In this document: in pieces, positions 1 to 11,581 of the stretch
Layout of the letters: every line of letters begins with the position of its first letter
How positions within the stretch are numbered: position 1 is the first letter of the stretch
Assembly (NCBI RefSeq): GCF_037975245.1
Contig: NC_092578.1
Span: 5,745,001 to 5,809,000 of the forward strand
DNA: 64,000 bases
Origin: Apostichopus japonicus
Lineage: Eukaryota; Echinodermata; Holothuroidea; Aspidochirotida; Stichopodidae
Reading direction: 5' to 3'
The notes under the pieces: generated by a model
Databases searched by the model: none
What the model saw: only the letters and a program-made list of their open reading frames with translations
What the model was told of the DNA's origin: nothing
Made by a program: the position numbers and the translations under genes

Positions 1-2
1 AC

Positions 3-1220
3 ATGTTGAGAGAACCGTGCTATCTGTGGTTAAGTGTAGCAACTCATTCAGTCGGCGTCCCGCCGGACGAAAGTCCTTCCAAAATACTAAAAAATGTGCT
101 TCACTCACTGCCAGAACGTCTCCGTTACTGTTACCTAAATAAAGTCATGAGAGTACCTGGTACCTTATATAATATGATCAGAAAAATTGAGACATTCATT
201 GGTAAAGGACATGGTGGATATTCAGATCTTGGCCATAGTGTCCGTGGTATAATGCCAAGGTTGTATAGGTTACCACAACGTCAGTGTGAAGACGACGAAA
301 CCCTCGGTTGTGAGTGCATATGCAGTAGACAGAGACTAACAAAGGTTCTCAAACAAATAATAGATTCATTAGATGAGGTAGAAGGTACTCCTAAGCTACA
401 GATAACATTGATATTGTATTACGTCATGTCAAGTAATATGTTTGAGAGAATCCGACAGTTATTAGAAGATGTTTGCAATGGCTTGTCAATTAAGTTAGAG
501 TGGGACACGATACAATATCATATGAAGGACAAAATGAAGAACAGATTCACGGATGGTCTGACAGGTTCAAAAGATGGACCGACAATGGTCGGCAATGAAA
601 CATGCGAAAATCATTTAGAGAAGACAAACATGCAGGCAGATCTGTCCGTTCATACTACCATTGGTGGTAACAAAGGTATCTCATGTAGTCAGACCAATAA
701 TGATGATCTAGTCGGTTGTCAACAAGTAATATCGGGAATGCTTCAAAATCTCCACATTGCTGGTGATGGAAATACAGAGGTAGATAAAACTGTGTCCTCA
801 AGCTGTCAGAATACAGATGTCAAATGTAAGGAAGCATCTTCCCGGACCTTACAAGTAGTCGATCAGCGAACATTCGCGGGCTGTGAAACATCGGTTTTAA
901 TATTCCTCGACCCGTTTGAGATGCGGCATTGGTATCGTAGAGGAGATAGAACGGGCTCAGGATACCACAGTCTTATCTTTACAAGATGCACAGGCCACTT
1001 CATTTTAATAACCTGGCCAAAAGACGAAGCCGGGTTGATGTGGGAGAAACATCTTGAAGAATACGGAGAGGAGGTAAGCAGAAGCGATGCAACCGATAGC
1101 TACAAGTATGGGAGATTTCAGTACATTGCTGGTGGTCGGAAGGCACATTTTGAAAGTCCAAAGACTTGCCTCGATATGCTCCTTGAAACTAAATGTATTC
1201 ACAATGTTCAAATTGAATAA
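3..1220 (+). CDS. 3' part of an unrecognised protein-coding gene (405 codons seen)
   Basis: A single open frame of 405 codons runs almost from the window edge to a TAA at 1218-1220. The first ATG is two bases inside the window, so the true start or a splice acceptor may lie upstream. I do not recognise the family. The N-terminal 180 residues look helical and charged, with a cysteine cluster at about 103-107 (C-E-C-I-C). Residues 185-290 are low in hydrophobics, rich in Ser, Thr, Asn and Asp, and look disordered. The last 110 residues form a compact aromatic region with several Trp and Tyr and a short hydrophobic strand (HFILITW). No signal peptide or membrane segment is visible. The length and absence of stops in AT-rich DNA argue for a real coding exon, probably the terminal one. 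No canonical AATAAA was seen just downstream. Confidence 0.7.
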   Translation: MLREPCYLWLSVATHSVGVPPDESPSKILKNVLHSLPERLRYCYLNKVMRVPGTLYNMIRKIETFIGKGHGGYSDLGHSVRGIMPRLYRLPQRQCEDDETLGCECICSRQRLTKVLKQIIDSLDEVEGTPKLQITLILYYVMSSNMFERIRQLLEDVCNGLSIKLEWDTIQYHMKDKMKNRFTDGLTGSKDGPTMVGNETCENHLEKTNMQADLSVHTTIGGNKGISCSQTNNDDLVGCQQVISGMLQNLHIAGDGNTEVDKTVSSSCQNTDVKCKEASSRTLQVVDQRTFAGCETSVLIFLDPFEMRHWYRRGDRTGSGYHSLIFTRCTGHFILITWPKDEAGLMWEKHLEEYGEEVSRSDATDSYKYGRFQYIAGGRKAHFESPKTCLDMLLETKCIHNVQIE

Positions 1221-1620
1221 CTTGACAAGTCGACATACTTTAACATTGTATTTACCGTATTTAGAATAATGCAATATCAACACAGATTGATATTAAAACT
1301 CAATGAAAGGTTAGTCACAATCCATGCTCTCCATGCTTTAGTCAAGCAGGATTAATTCTGGTGAACTGTCGATACCATTCGATATTTATTTCTCAAATCT
1401 ATATATACTTATGACTTATTTCATTTTCTGGCTAGGCCAGTTTCAACTCACATAACCATGTTTAAATTGTTCGAATTTGATTGTTTCATGTTATTATTGG
1501 AAAGTGAGAAATTGTCAGGGTGACAAATCGAGGAAGGTATAATGTTAATTTGATCAATTGTCATGTTATTTTTAGCAATACTATGAAAAGAAAATAGGTG
1601 TCCAAATGCATGCAACATCT

Positions 1621-1869
1621 TTATGTATGTATATATGTATGTATATTAGATCCTCCTGCAAGCAGGAACTCGCGAAGAAGCCTCATTGGCTTATCAAAGC
1701 CGCAAGCTGACCAAAGTCAGTCTCTTACATTCATATTTACTGTCCATGATTATGAATTGTCAATTGTCAACAACTCTGTAACTGGACGACATACATTAAT
1801 TTTGGAGTGACTCAAACTCAGGACCTTATGATTGAAAGGCACCGGCGTTAACCACTGGGGTAACACTCC
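1621..1869 (-). repeat. tRNA-headed SINE, copy A (minus orientation)
   Basis: Read on the minus strand, this segment starts GGAGTGTTA, runs through a tRNA-like head (GCCGGTGCCTTTCAATCATA and GAGTTTGAGTCACTCC), and continues into a unique body. It ends in a short GTAT/CATA-rich tail. A clearly related copy lies in plus orientation at 49111-49320. Both share the head, the internal ATGTATGTCGTCCAGTTACA segment, the TTGATAAGCCAATGAGG segment and the tail. The anticodon loop could read TTC (Glu), but the anticodon stem is poor, so it is a SINE head and not a functional tRNA. Confidence 0.75.
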
Positions 1870-2257
1870 TACTATTTAATCTTTCTATCTACTCTTTATA
1901 TCTTCTCTTTAAGGAACATATTCATTTCATTTTCATTCATTTCATTTATTTGTTTCTCCTCAATATACAGGTTTAACAGTTAATAGTTACTTACATAAAT
2001 GCAAAGAAAAATATTAAAAGAGAAAAACCGCCCCCCCCCCCCTACACTCCCGAGGGAAAAGAAAGAAAGAATGATCGTAACATATAGAGAATAACGAAAT
2101 AAGTCAACTGAAAAAAGGCACATATCTAAGATCGGAGAGCAATTAAATGAATTCCTAAATAGTTACTAAAATGAGCTAAGATTCTTATTGTACATCCTAT
2201 AATAGGTCCCACTTGACGTCCTATATTGGCTCCCACATGACAACACGTCCTATAATG

Positions 2258-2260
<3 letters not shown>

Positions 2261-2297
<37 letters not shown>

Positions 2298-2300
2298 TAT
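2261..2300. repeat. TA dinucleotide microsatellite
   Basis: About 15 uninterrupted TA units followed by an imperfect ATATAC/ATATAT continuation. Confidence 0.9.
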
Positions 2301-3899
2301 AGCCCTATATAGTACTGTCACATTGGTAATATGCACATTGAAATAAATAAAGAACAACATAAACAATTGAAGCACATGTGACTCGATGATGTCATTTTTA
2401 ACTTAACCAAGTCTACAGTGTTGCATTTGAACGAACATTAAATCTGATACCCCCAATGTAATAACAGTTTCCTTAGCTTTTGTTTAATCTTGGGGGGGGG
2501 GGGGGATGGCCAACTTGTCAACTATCCAGTGATGGGTAGCGTTTAGCTAGTGAGAACTTCTATCGAGACTTAGAGACCACATTACTTTGATGATTTAGTG
2601 TGAAGGTCAATAGAACATTTAAGAGGCGTATGGTCCCATAAGGAATAACCTCCAAGGTAGCATATGCTTATTAAAAGCCCCATTGACATACACACTAAAC
2701 AACATATTAATTTGTATTGATAATGAGAGTATCTGTTCTGTTTCAGGTTGCATAATCTCCTTGTTTTTATCCTTCAATTCTTCATGCAAAAGATTATTTC
2801 TGATATTAGCAGGGTACATCGTTGTGACAAATAAACTTGTTGTATTTTTTGGTAAATGGAATCATTGCAAATTTGCTCCTTGAATTGTAGAAGTCTTCAA
2901 GAGAAAGGTAAATGATTGGATATTTTTAACTATTTGCACAACTTGAAGTTTGATATAATTTGTCTTCAGGATGTTCATTGGACCAGGGACAATGAGCACA
3001 TTCATTATTCAGAATGGGGAAGTGTACCTACTTTATTATTTTTTTTTTTCTGGTTGCTGTTTTATTTTACAAAAATCTTGCTTATGAATTGGTGAATATT
3101 GTATTGGATTGTAAAAGCAATTTTATTATCCGTAATATGGTTATCTATTATCATGTTTTCAACTTGATTAATGTTTATGGTCCAAATAGTATATAAAAGA
3201 GAAAGAAAGAAAGGAAGGAATGGACTAACTGCAAACTGCGTACCGATGAATCGGAGCAGCATTGTTTCTATGGAACGCGAAAAAGGGACAACATTATTTT
3301 GTGGCTCAAACTAAGTTTAGTGCTGTCTAAACTAATGTTGTTATTGCTGTTTTACCATATTGCTGTTCAAACTCAAGTTGATGTTTAAACTTACGTTGTT
3401 GTCTAAACTTTCGTTGCTGTGTAAATTTCCGCTGTTGTCTAAATTTACGTTGAAGTCATCGGCTCTGTTCAACAATTGATCTCACGAAATTCAACAAACA
3501 TCACCAGCGCACGAGAATGCCATATACCTACTACTGTTACTGGCTATTGCCATAGTGGTATTAGCAGACTACACTATAAGTATATAGATATTTCTCCATG
3601 TACTAAAGCCACTTGGTTTTTTACTACTGTGGTAAAACAGTAATGTAAAGGATATGTATTGGCATGATAAACTGGAAATATGCTGTTTGTGTAGTACTGT
3701 TCTAAGAATAATAAAAATCAAATGTTGTGTACTAAATACCATTTCAGTATTGTTACTGGGATTTAAAAACTTAAACACCTTAAAATGTTTGCCTTCGCTC
3801 GTTAAAACTTGAGTCTAGGCTGCTGTCCTCCATGAAAACATGCACTTTGTAATACATTTACAGGAACACAAAATACTTAGTGATAATAACCCTGACAAT

Positions 3900-4328
3900 A
3901 CGTGTCTAGACAAAATACCAGCATAAAAATAATGTACATTTTAAATGAATAAATAGAACCATTAAATGATGTATGCATACGCTGTTAATGTCTAAAATCA
4001 ATTAAAACGAGTGTCTACATAAAATACTAGCATAAAAATACTGTATTTTAAACTAATTTAATACAACCATTAATTGATGTGTGCATATTCTGTGAATGTC
4101 GGAAATCAAGTAAAACGAGTGTCTAGACAAAATACTAGTATAAAAATACTGTACTTTTAAACTGATTTATTTGAACAATTAAATGATGTGCATAGGCTGT
4201 GAATGTCGGAAATCAATTAAAACGAGTGCCTAGACAAAATACTAGCATGAAAATACTGTATTTTAAACTGATTTAATACAACCATTACATGGTGTGTGCA
4301 TACGCTGTGAATGTCGGAATGTCGGAAA
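3900..4328. repeat. Tandem array, four units of about 107 bp
   Basis: Units start at about 3900, 4007, 4115 and 4222, each with ACG(A/T)GTGYCTAGACAAAATA. Each continues through AGCATAAAAATACTGTA, AACCATTAAATGATG and GCTGTGAATGTCGGAAATCA. Spacing is 107-108 bp. The array lies wholly within the TIR element at 3271-4928. Confidence 0.85.
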
Positions 4329-4597
4329 AAGCACGTGGTCAAAGGGGCCGCAAAAATTTACGCAAGTTTGCAACGAAGTAATTATTGAGGTAAAAAATGC
4401 ACATTTTACATTAGCATTTCTCAATACGGAGAGAACAAACATATACTCTTAGATGAAAAGTCGTTTCCAATATCAGAGATATTGGCTTCCCACAAAATTC
4501 GTAGATTGTCTCAACTCATAACATTTTGTGATAAAAACAATGATTCCAATATTACGTTACCAATATCGTTAACGTTCTGAGTTCTAGCAATTATCAC

Positions 4598-4673
4598 GTA
4601 AATATCGTTAACAACGAGAGTTTGTTCGACAAATCAGGTTGTTGCTACAAATCGCATTGTTAACGATATCTAC
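4598..4673. repeat. Inverted repeat, 17-bp arms with 42-bp loop
   Basis: Arm one at 4598-4614 (GTAAATATCGTTAACAA) and arm two at 4657-4673 (TTGTTAACGATATCTAC) pair at 16 of 17 positions. A further ATCGTTAACG lies just upstream at 4565. This is an internal structure of the TIR element. Confidence 0.7.
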
Positions 4674-4979
4674 ATGGTTTTTGCTATAAATGAGGACGTT
4701 AACGAATTTTTCCCTTTTAGCGTTCAGTAGTTAACTTAAACCATCATACTTTTGCGTTCACTGAAGATGCAAGAATTTTTGCAGGCAATGGGTAAGGGAC
4801 AATTAGTCAATCAAATCGCGGGAAATTTGGAAAACCTTCATTGGCTATATTTAGCATGACAACTTTAGTTTAGACAACAACAAACTTATAGTTTAAACAA
4901 CAAAATAATATTCTCTTTTCGCTTTCCATATGTTTTAGACTATAGGAAAGAACTGTCAAGATCATTTATTTTGATAACT

Positions 4980-5175
4980 TTTTAGATACCTTTTGATAAC
5001 TTTTGTAACTGGATAACTTTTGTAACGCTTTTTATCGTTCATAATTATCTTAATCTCATAAACTTTTTTATGGCTTAACCTGTATTTTTGATGTTCTGTA
5101 TATTGGTATATTTTTATCCTATTTATAAATTTCTCTGTAAATTTATACTGGAATAAAGAAATGAAATGAAAAACT
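4980..5175 (+). mobile_element. Probable 3' tail of a decayed non-LTR retrotransposon
   Basis: A T-rich stretch leads into GGAATAAAGAAATGAAATG at about 5150-5168. It combines a polyadenylation signal with short AATGA repeats, a common form of LINE 3' end. Similar antisense CATTT repeats occur at about 1925-1950 and 10072-10105. No reverse-transcriptase reading frame accompanies it. Confidence 0.4.
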
Positions 5176-8100
5176 GAGACCATAAATATAGAATGAATTC
5201 TCAGAAGCATATGTATTAGGTACTGCCAATATAATATTACAATACGATAGATATGGTAGAATAAGTGTGTTGTTAAGCAAAATAAGAATATGTAGCACTT
5301 AACGAAGGCTATGTATAATTCCTACACCCCTTTACAATATACTGAATGGGATGCATGAAAGAGAGATGATTGTCAATATAAACTCCAAGGAGCTTAGAAT
5401 TTGAACCAGGTTATGGCAGCTTAAGGCTATATTGTGTGAATATTGATGCCAAACGTAATAAGTTTGCGTATTTATCCAGGTCGCCCAGATCCTTAATTAT
5501 TCTGTCCTATTCAAAATGTGCAAAACTTTACTATGAAGAACATTAAATCTTCTACATGTATGTTAAATATAATGTTATATCTAGGTATAACTTTGACAAA
5601 GAACGTGTTTCACGGTAATAAAACTATTCGAAGTGGATGATTGCAACATGTACCCTTATATAGCAGAGAGAAGTGAAAATATCACTGAGAAATCATTTTG
5701 TTCTATACAGCCAAACATAAACGGAGTACTCCGGTCCGGATGGGTATTTAAAGTAACTATTGAACGGGACCATATAATGCGATATCCACATCAGTACGTT
5801 ATAGGCTAGTTTTATACCTCTTGCATGTATAAAGCACTGGAACTTTACATACGGTACACCTTTCTTATACACATACACGTTAGTTCCTATAGTATCGACA
5901 AATATAGTGTAAGCTTTTCCATGCCCAATTTCGTTACAATTAGCGTATTACCTTACTATATAAGACTGTGCTTAGTAATGTATAAAGATACTATGAAGAG
6001 ACAAGACATATACCCCACAACTGGATACGTCTATAATAGGCCTAATATTATTAATAATGATGTATAACATTACTGAATTAAAAAAAACTCAAAATATCCA
6101 ATGTGCATGATCAGCCAATAATAAATCATATCTAGGTATTGAACTAACCTGAATCAGTTTTCGGGATATTAATACCTGTATAGAGGATATTTAGAAACAC
6201 TCCCTGATACGAGTTCTTGGTGACACAAATGTGAAGAGCGCGCATAATGTCCATCTGCATTTTGTCTTGATTGTTCCGTATGCATTGGTAGATATATATG
6301 TGGTGGCGCACTAGGCTAATGAGAACTAGAGTTCATTCAGTATAAAGGAACTCTAATGAGAAAAAAGCTGGATATTATAGAGATATACAGCTCTTATCGA
6401 AAACATTTCCTTACAATCTGCAATGTTTTCCCGTCGTTTCCAGCAAAGAGGAATAACCCTCAATTCCAAACGAAAGTTTGTTTTATGCGTCATTTTGTGT
6501 AAATGAAATTTCTTCAACTGTTTTCGGTTATGTAACATCTTTTTTTTCCCCATGGTGTTCCTGTTTGACTTAAATTATGTCACACGGTCACACACACACT
6601 GGTGCTGTGCATAGGCGTACGGCCCGCCCAAATTGCGGGGGGGGGGGGGCGGAAGACAGCTGTTTTTGCCCGAAGTTTCGAAACTTACAACACGAGCAGC
6701 AAGAAACATGCTGATGCGCGTTGCTTGTATTATTTATTTGAAATTGTGAGCAGTGGCGTACCTAGCATAGTTGGCACATGACCCCGGGCAGATCGACGCC
6801 GTCCATGGGGGAGGGATCTAAAACTTAGTTTATGTAAGGTGACTTGGATGTAAAATGGTGCTATCTTTGGCAATGCTTTGAACTGATCATATGTTTGGGA
6901 ATTCCCATTCTTATTTCTTTTATTAATTTCTCTTATTGAGGGGGGCTGTGACATGGCACCCTCTGACTGGTACCCGGGCGGACCTCACACCCCTAATAAC
7001 TAATAGACCCACCTCTGTGTGACTGCTGTGTGGCTGCTGTGGTAATGGACGTTGGTTTTTGCAGCTACGAAGGAGACGAGATAGTATATTACAACTTAAC
7101 TCGCGACGTTTTCATTATGTGTCGAAATATTCAGGCAAAATGTGTTGACTATTCAGGTAGGAATGAGGAACGATTTGGACGAGGAATGGGAACTATTTAG
7201 GCAACAATCGAAGAAATGTCGTGTATTAAAACTTTCACACTATGTTTTCTTTGAATTTTAAATTGAATTTCCACCTTATGATGAAGACACTTCCCACCAA
7301 AAGTTTGTTAAGCAAGGAACTTCAGCCATTAGAAATACGCCTTTAAAGAACCACTGAATGCAGTCTATTTGGGATGCTATGTCATAGTTCAGGAAAAAAA
7401 GAAATATGTGTCAAGTGTTCGCTATATTTCTATACAGCTATTCCGGTATACAAGATATTCAGGTTTTAAAAAATTAGAAATCTGTTGACTGTAGAATGCT
7501 CCTTTAGGACTCAATTGATCATGACCTCATTGTTAATGTTAACCCATGGTTTCATTTATTCTAACAACTCAACCAAGGCATATTCTTTGAACTTGATATA
7601 AAATTCACCTAGACACAAAAACTGTCGATTAAAGGTGAAATTTTGACGTAATATTACTGTGGCACGCCGTTTGTAAAAATATAATAGGATTTAAGAATGA
7701 AATAACGGGAAACGTAATTGAGTATGTGCATTCATCGTTCGTTAACCTTCATTGCCCGTTCTGTAAAATAACAGAACTTTATGAACGTGAAACTACCGTA
7801 ATACCGTAAATTAACATTCGCTATTCGTTGTAGAGAAACAACAGTTGAACGCACTTTTAATTGCATAACATTAATAAAGAATAAACTGTTTTTAATGGTT
7901 TGAGATAATGATTTGACACCTATTACTTACAAATTTGTGTGACTACAACTACGCATATACGTTTTGTATCATTTGCCACACATCATGACACTGTCAACTT
8001 GCATATTCATTGTAAAGGTGTTATCCAAACTTTTGTGGGTTACATTTACGTTAGGTGATTTACGTGCCTACACATGCATATAATGTGACTTAATAATCAT

Positions 8101-8289
8101 GTACGTTGTTAGAAATAGGTATTTGATATGAATACATATGTTAATTGCGTAACTGTTGCTGTATTTGCTAAAATCGAAGAGACAGTTTTTACAATTGTCG
8201 CAAATACACAGAGTTGATATACATAAACTTACCGCTTACATTATTCCATCATTCCAAGCTGAAAATCTCGTTCAATTAAGGATCCACAA
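5176..8289. other. Intergenic stretch without a supported gene
   Basis: Only short open frames with no family resemblance. A CAGTGGCGTACCTAG word at about 6751-6766 is typical of the termini of non-autonomous DNA transposons in animals. A weaker GCATAGGCGTACGG lies at about 6609, with a G homopolymer near 6640. No matching opposite end was found, so these are recorded as likely transposon debris only. Confidence 0.5.
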
Positions 8290-8700
8290 ATTGCTTCTCG
8301 GTCTTTTGGCTAAGATCATGCGTAGTATTATGTTCCCCTTGTAGGGAAATCGTGATACACACCTGACGTTGATCGCGCAGTCCCAGTCTCGATGCAAGGG
8401 GTCTGGGGTTGAGAGAGAATCAGTCGTTCGGTTGTTTGGTTTTTCGTGCCCAGGTTCTTTCCTGGGTGACTTTTCTCAAAAATAGCCACCAGTCGACCAC
8501 TTCCGGTATCCACTAGCTTGTTGGCTAAGATCATGTGTAGTGTATGTTCCCCTTCTTGGGCAATCGTGATACACACCTGACGATGATCACACAGTCACAG
8601 TCTCGATGCATGGAGACTGGGGTTGAGAGCGGCTCAGTCGGTTGTTTGGTTTTCCGTGTCCAGGGCCCATGGGTGATTTTTTTTACATAGTAGCCACCGA
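8290..8700 (+). repeat. Tandem dimer of a U2-snRNA-headed repeat
   Basis: Copy one begins at 8290 with ATTGCTTCTCGG followed by TCTTTTGGCTAAGATCATG and GTAGTAT. This closely matches the conserved first 45 nucleotides of U2 snRNA, including the GTAGTA that pairs with the branch point. Copy two restarts 215 bp later (GGCTAAGATCATGTGTAGTG at 8523) and lacks the first dozen bases. After the U2-like head both copies share about 170 bp of non-U2 sequence (ATCGTGATACACACCTGACG, CAGTCTCGATGCA, CTGGGGTTGAGAG, GGTTGTTTGGTTTT). U2 stem II and the Sm site are not recognisable, so this is a U2-derived repeat or pseudogene and not a functional snRNA. Confidence 0.65.
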
Positions 8701-10060
8701 TCGACTGTTTGCTTTATCACTAGCCTATAAAGGCGATTGTGGTATTATCGATTATAGGGTAATGAGTATAATTGAAATCCTAATCCCAGATAAAAGAAGA
8801 AAACTGCAATTAAAGGAGTTGTTATTTAACCCGCATGACGACGTGAATTCACTGCTTCATTGACCCGTTAAACCGTCACAAAGTTCTTCACAAACCGCTG
8901 TGAAACTACGTCGTCCTAGCTGTCGGTATTCTACCGTATAAACTCTCTTTTTCTAACAGTTTTATAGACAAAATTGTAATGCATTGTAAACATATCATTT
9001 GGGTGGACAAACGTGAGTTGAGACCAAATCGTGTGGCAGGATCTGTTATGGTTGGCATACTAAGTAGGTCACGGGGACGGGGATGGGCAGGGGTAGATGA
9101 GAGGGTTGTAATCAGCCGAGACAATTTTCCGTGCTGTGTGAGCGCCCGAAATGAGTATTTGTCCTCTTTCTCGGCTAAACAGAAAATGCCAATCACATAA
9201 ATAAAGAAAAATTGTGCCTTTGACCAACTCTATAACACAGAGTTACACAGTATGATTGCCTTCTTGTTCATGTATAGCGATCTGACAATGCTCAATTTCT
9301 CGATTAATTATACATAAGAATGATTCCAATGGGTCCGTTGGAAGGGCGATTCTGCCTAGAGCGGATTTTACACGATATAGATGGATCAGGATATACGTTC
9401 GTATGGATAACACGTACATAGGAACGTGCAAAACACAGAAATATATTCTAGTAGCCGGTATTACGTTATCAAAATCCGTTACGCGTCAGTGGTAAACGTT
9501 TAACAAGTGTGAAAACGCCTTACTTATTTGGGTTTTTTTTTTTAAGCATTGGTCATTTTTCCTGTCAAAAAAGAACCAAGATATACTATAAATATTAGAA
9601 AGGTTCCAAACAGTACACCCCGGATTACAATTCCTGTTTTCTCTAAACTGACGTATCATTGAACGGGTAGTTTCTTTCGTTGTCATGGTTGCATGTTGCT
9701 GTTATCAAAGGTGATAGATTCATTGTCATGCGTTCATATCATACAGTTTATGCAAAAACAAAATTCAGCGTTATTCCACCTAAAATTGACCAACCCTCAA
9801 ACCAAAATCGTACCCCCAAATAGCTACTCTTACAACCATAGAAACTAAAAATAACATTCCCTCTTCAGAGATAGTCAACCTACTAGCCTTGGTGGTCGAA
9901 CAAAAAACATGAGTCTCCGAATAGGCCAAACTAAACTTTTAAAAAAGAAAGGTATGCCACTGTCTCGGCAGTCACCCACTTAAATCTTCAAATAACGATA
10001 GAAGAAGTACACAAAACATTCCCCCTCAAATCTTAAGTTTATCTCCATTATCTGATGGTT
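8701..10060. other. Intergenic stretch, nothing recognised
   Basis: Short overlapping frames on both strands at 8906-9200 do not resemble any family. No repeat structure stands out apart from homopolymer runs. Confidence 0.4.
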
Positions 10061-10640
10061 AATAATATTTCCATTTCATTTCATTTTTCATTTCATTTAT
10101 TTGTTTCCACATTCAAAATATATAACACAATAATAGAAGAAAATGTATGTGACAAGTGGAGGAGGTCTGAGAAAGCCGAGGCTCTTACGAGGCAGACCCC
10201 CCCCCCCCCGTACAAAGACAATAAGAAAAGAAAAAAATGAACAATGCATGCAATAAAACAAAGGTTGCACACACAAATAAACCATGTAACTGTACTTACG
10301 TTACATAAGATAACATTATACAATTTAAAGAATTATCAAATATGTAATGACAAAAAAAGAAAAAAGAGAAAACCCTTCATCTTAACATTAATAGCATTGA
10401 GTTCCACAATTTACCAATTTTCTTGAAATTATTATTCCTTGTAAGCCCCACAATGTCACTATCATTGCTTACTATATTCATCCTGGCTCTCCCCTCCATG
10501 AACCAATCGTTCCTAAATGTATGGATAAGAATACTATTGTAATAAGTGACCTCAGAGGAACCCCAAATGAACTTTGGGTGTACCAAACGTTTTACATATG
10601 GTAAACAGCTTCTTAACATTATTGACTTTCGTATGACTTT

Positions 10641-10706
10641 CGTATTATCACTTACGTATTATCACTTTCGTATTATCACTTTCATATTATCACTTTCGTA
10701 ATATCA
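10641..10706. repeat. Minisatellite, 14-bp unit
   Basis: About five consecutive units of CGTATTATCACTTT, starting at 10641, 10655, 10669, 10683 and 10697, with few substitutions. A partial unit (CTTTCGTATGA) precedes it. Confidence 0.8.
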
Positions 10707-10719
10707 ACACTAATACTAC

Positions 10720-11030
10720 TACCAGAACCGACCCTAGGAATGACAGACAGGAACTTTTAGACTATGTGATTACTAACAGCTATCTAACCACCAAGGCAAG
10801 TAACCTTCTATTATTGCTGATACAGGATTTAGTGACCATCATATTATCTTAACAAGTTCTTCCTCAAACCAATTTGTTCGACCAACAACTACTATCGCTT
10901 AACTAATAATACTCTAACTCTTATCAAGTCTAGGAGGAAGCTTAGAAGAGAGGACAGTACTACTAGAGAGCCCAGACTTACGACTAGCACTAATCAAATT
11001 GAAGACGAAATTAACCCTCATTCATCACCA
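10720..11030 (+). pseudogene. Decayed LINE endonuclease fragment
   Basis: Translation near 10724 gives RTDPRNDRQELLDYVITNSY. After a one-base frame change it gives ADTGFSDHHIILTS, followed by a basic region and an acidic stretch. A leucine-rich segment followed by SDHH-hydrophobic is the signature of the C-terminal endonuclease part of CR1/L2-like non-LTR retrotransposons (established family knowledge). The frame break and lack of a following reverse transcriptase show it is dead. Confidence 0.55.
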
Positions 11031-11581
11031 GGAATCAAATAAACTAACGACAACCTGTATCGATATCGCCTGCGAAAAAGATCTAAACAACACCCTTCTC
11101 ATCGATCCCTTTATCCAAAATTTCCTTCTTAAATATATAATTAATAAACCTGCCCCCAAAATACTTCAAATTATCCCTAGATAAACTAGATATTTTGAAC
11201 TGGGAGGAGACTTCGGCTCTGACAGAGGGAGGGGGCCCTTGTTTAGGAACCCGGTGGCTAGAGGGCTCGTGAGTAGAACTCCGGAAGAATAGTTCTCTTC
11301 CAGGGAACAGTCCAGCCACTGGGAAGTTTTTTTCTTTTTCTTTTCGTAGCTTAAAGTATCATCCCTGGAGGGTAGGGTTGCCAGGTCTGGAGCAGCCTCC
11401 CAGTTTGTCAGTGTTTAAGTGTCCCACGTAGTTTTGAAAGCTTCCATTCTGTGTATATTGCTTTTTGAGGTATCTAGTCCTCCACTGACGGCGAATCCTT
11501 GATCGTCAATTCTTTGAGAGGGGTATATGGACAAGGAGGAATACTCCCAACAGTCAAAATGAAACTGCTGAAATTGTAAGT

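Larger units (their letters stand above)
1221..3270. other. Intergenic stretch with repeats only
   Basis: Contains the SINE copy at 1621-1869, a CATTT-rich stretch at about 1920-1955 resembling an antisense LINE tail, a C homopolymer near 2031-2042, a TA microsatellite at 2261-2290 and a G homopolymer near 2493-2505. Open frames are short and show no recognisable protein. I see no gene here. Confidence 0.6.
3271..4928. mobile_element. Non-autonomous TIR transposon, 1.66 kb, TA target duplication
   Basis: The left end (3271-3346) and the reverse complement of the right end (4855-4928) match over about 70 bp. Both begin TGGAA-GCGAAAA, followed by ATTATTTTGT, AAGTTT and TGTCTAAACTAA-GTTG. The element is flanked by TA on both sides (3269-3270 and 4929-4930), as in Tc1/mariner-type insertions. 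The left subterminal region (3300-3470) carries degenerate repeats of GTTGTCTAAACTTACG-like units. The centre carries the 107-bp tandem array at 3900-4328. No transposase-length frame is present, so it would depend on a transposase supplied elsewhere. Confidence 0.75.

Noticed and set aside
8290-8480. Functional U2 snRNA gene
   Set aside because: Only the first 45 nucleotides match. The Sm site and 3' stem-loops are missing and the unit is tandemly repeated with non-U2 sequence.
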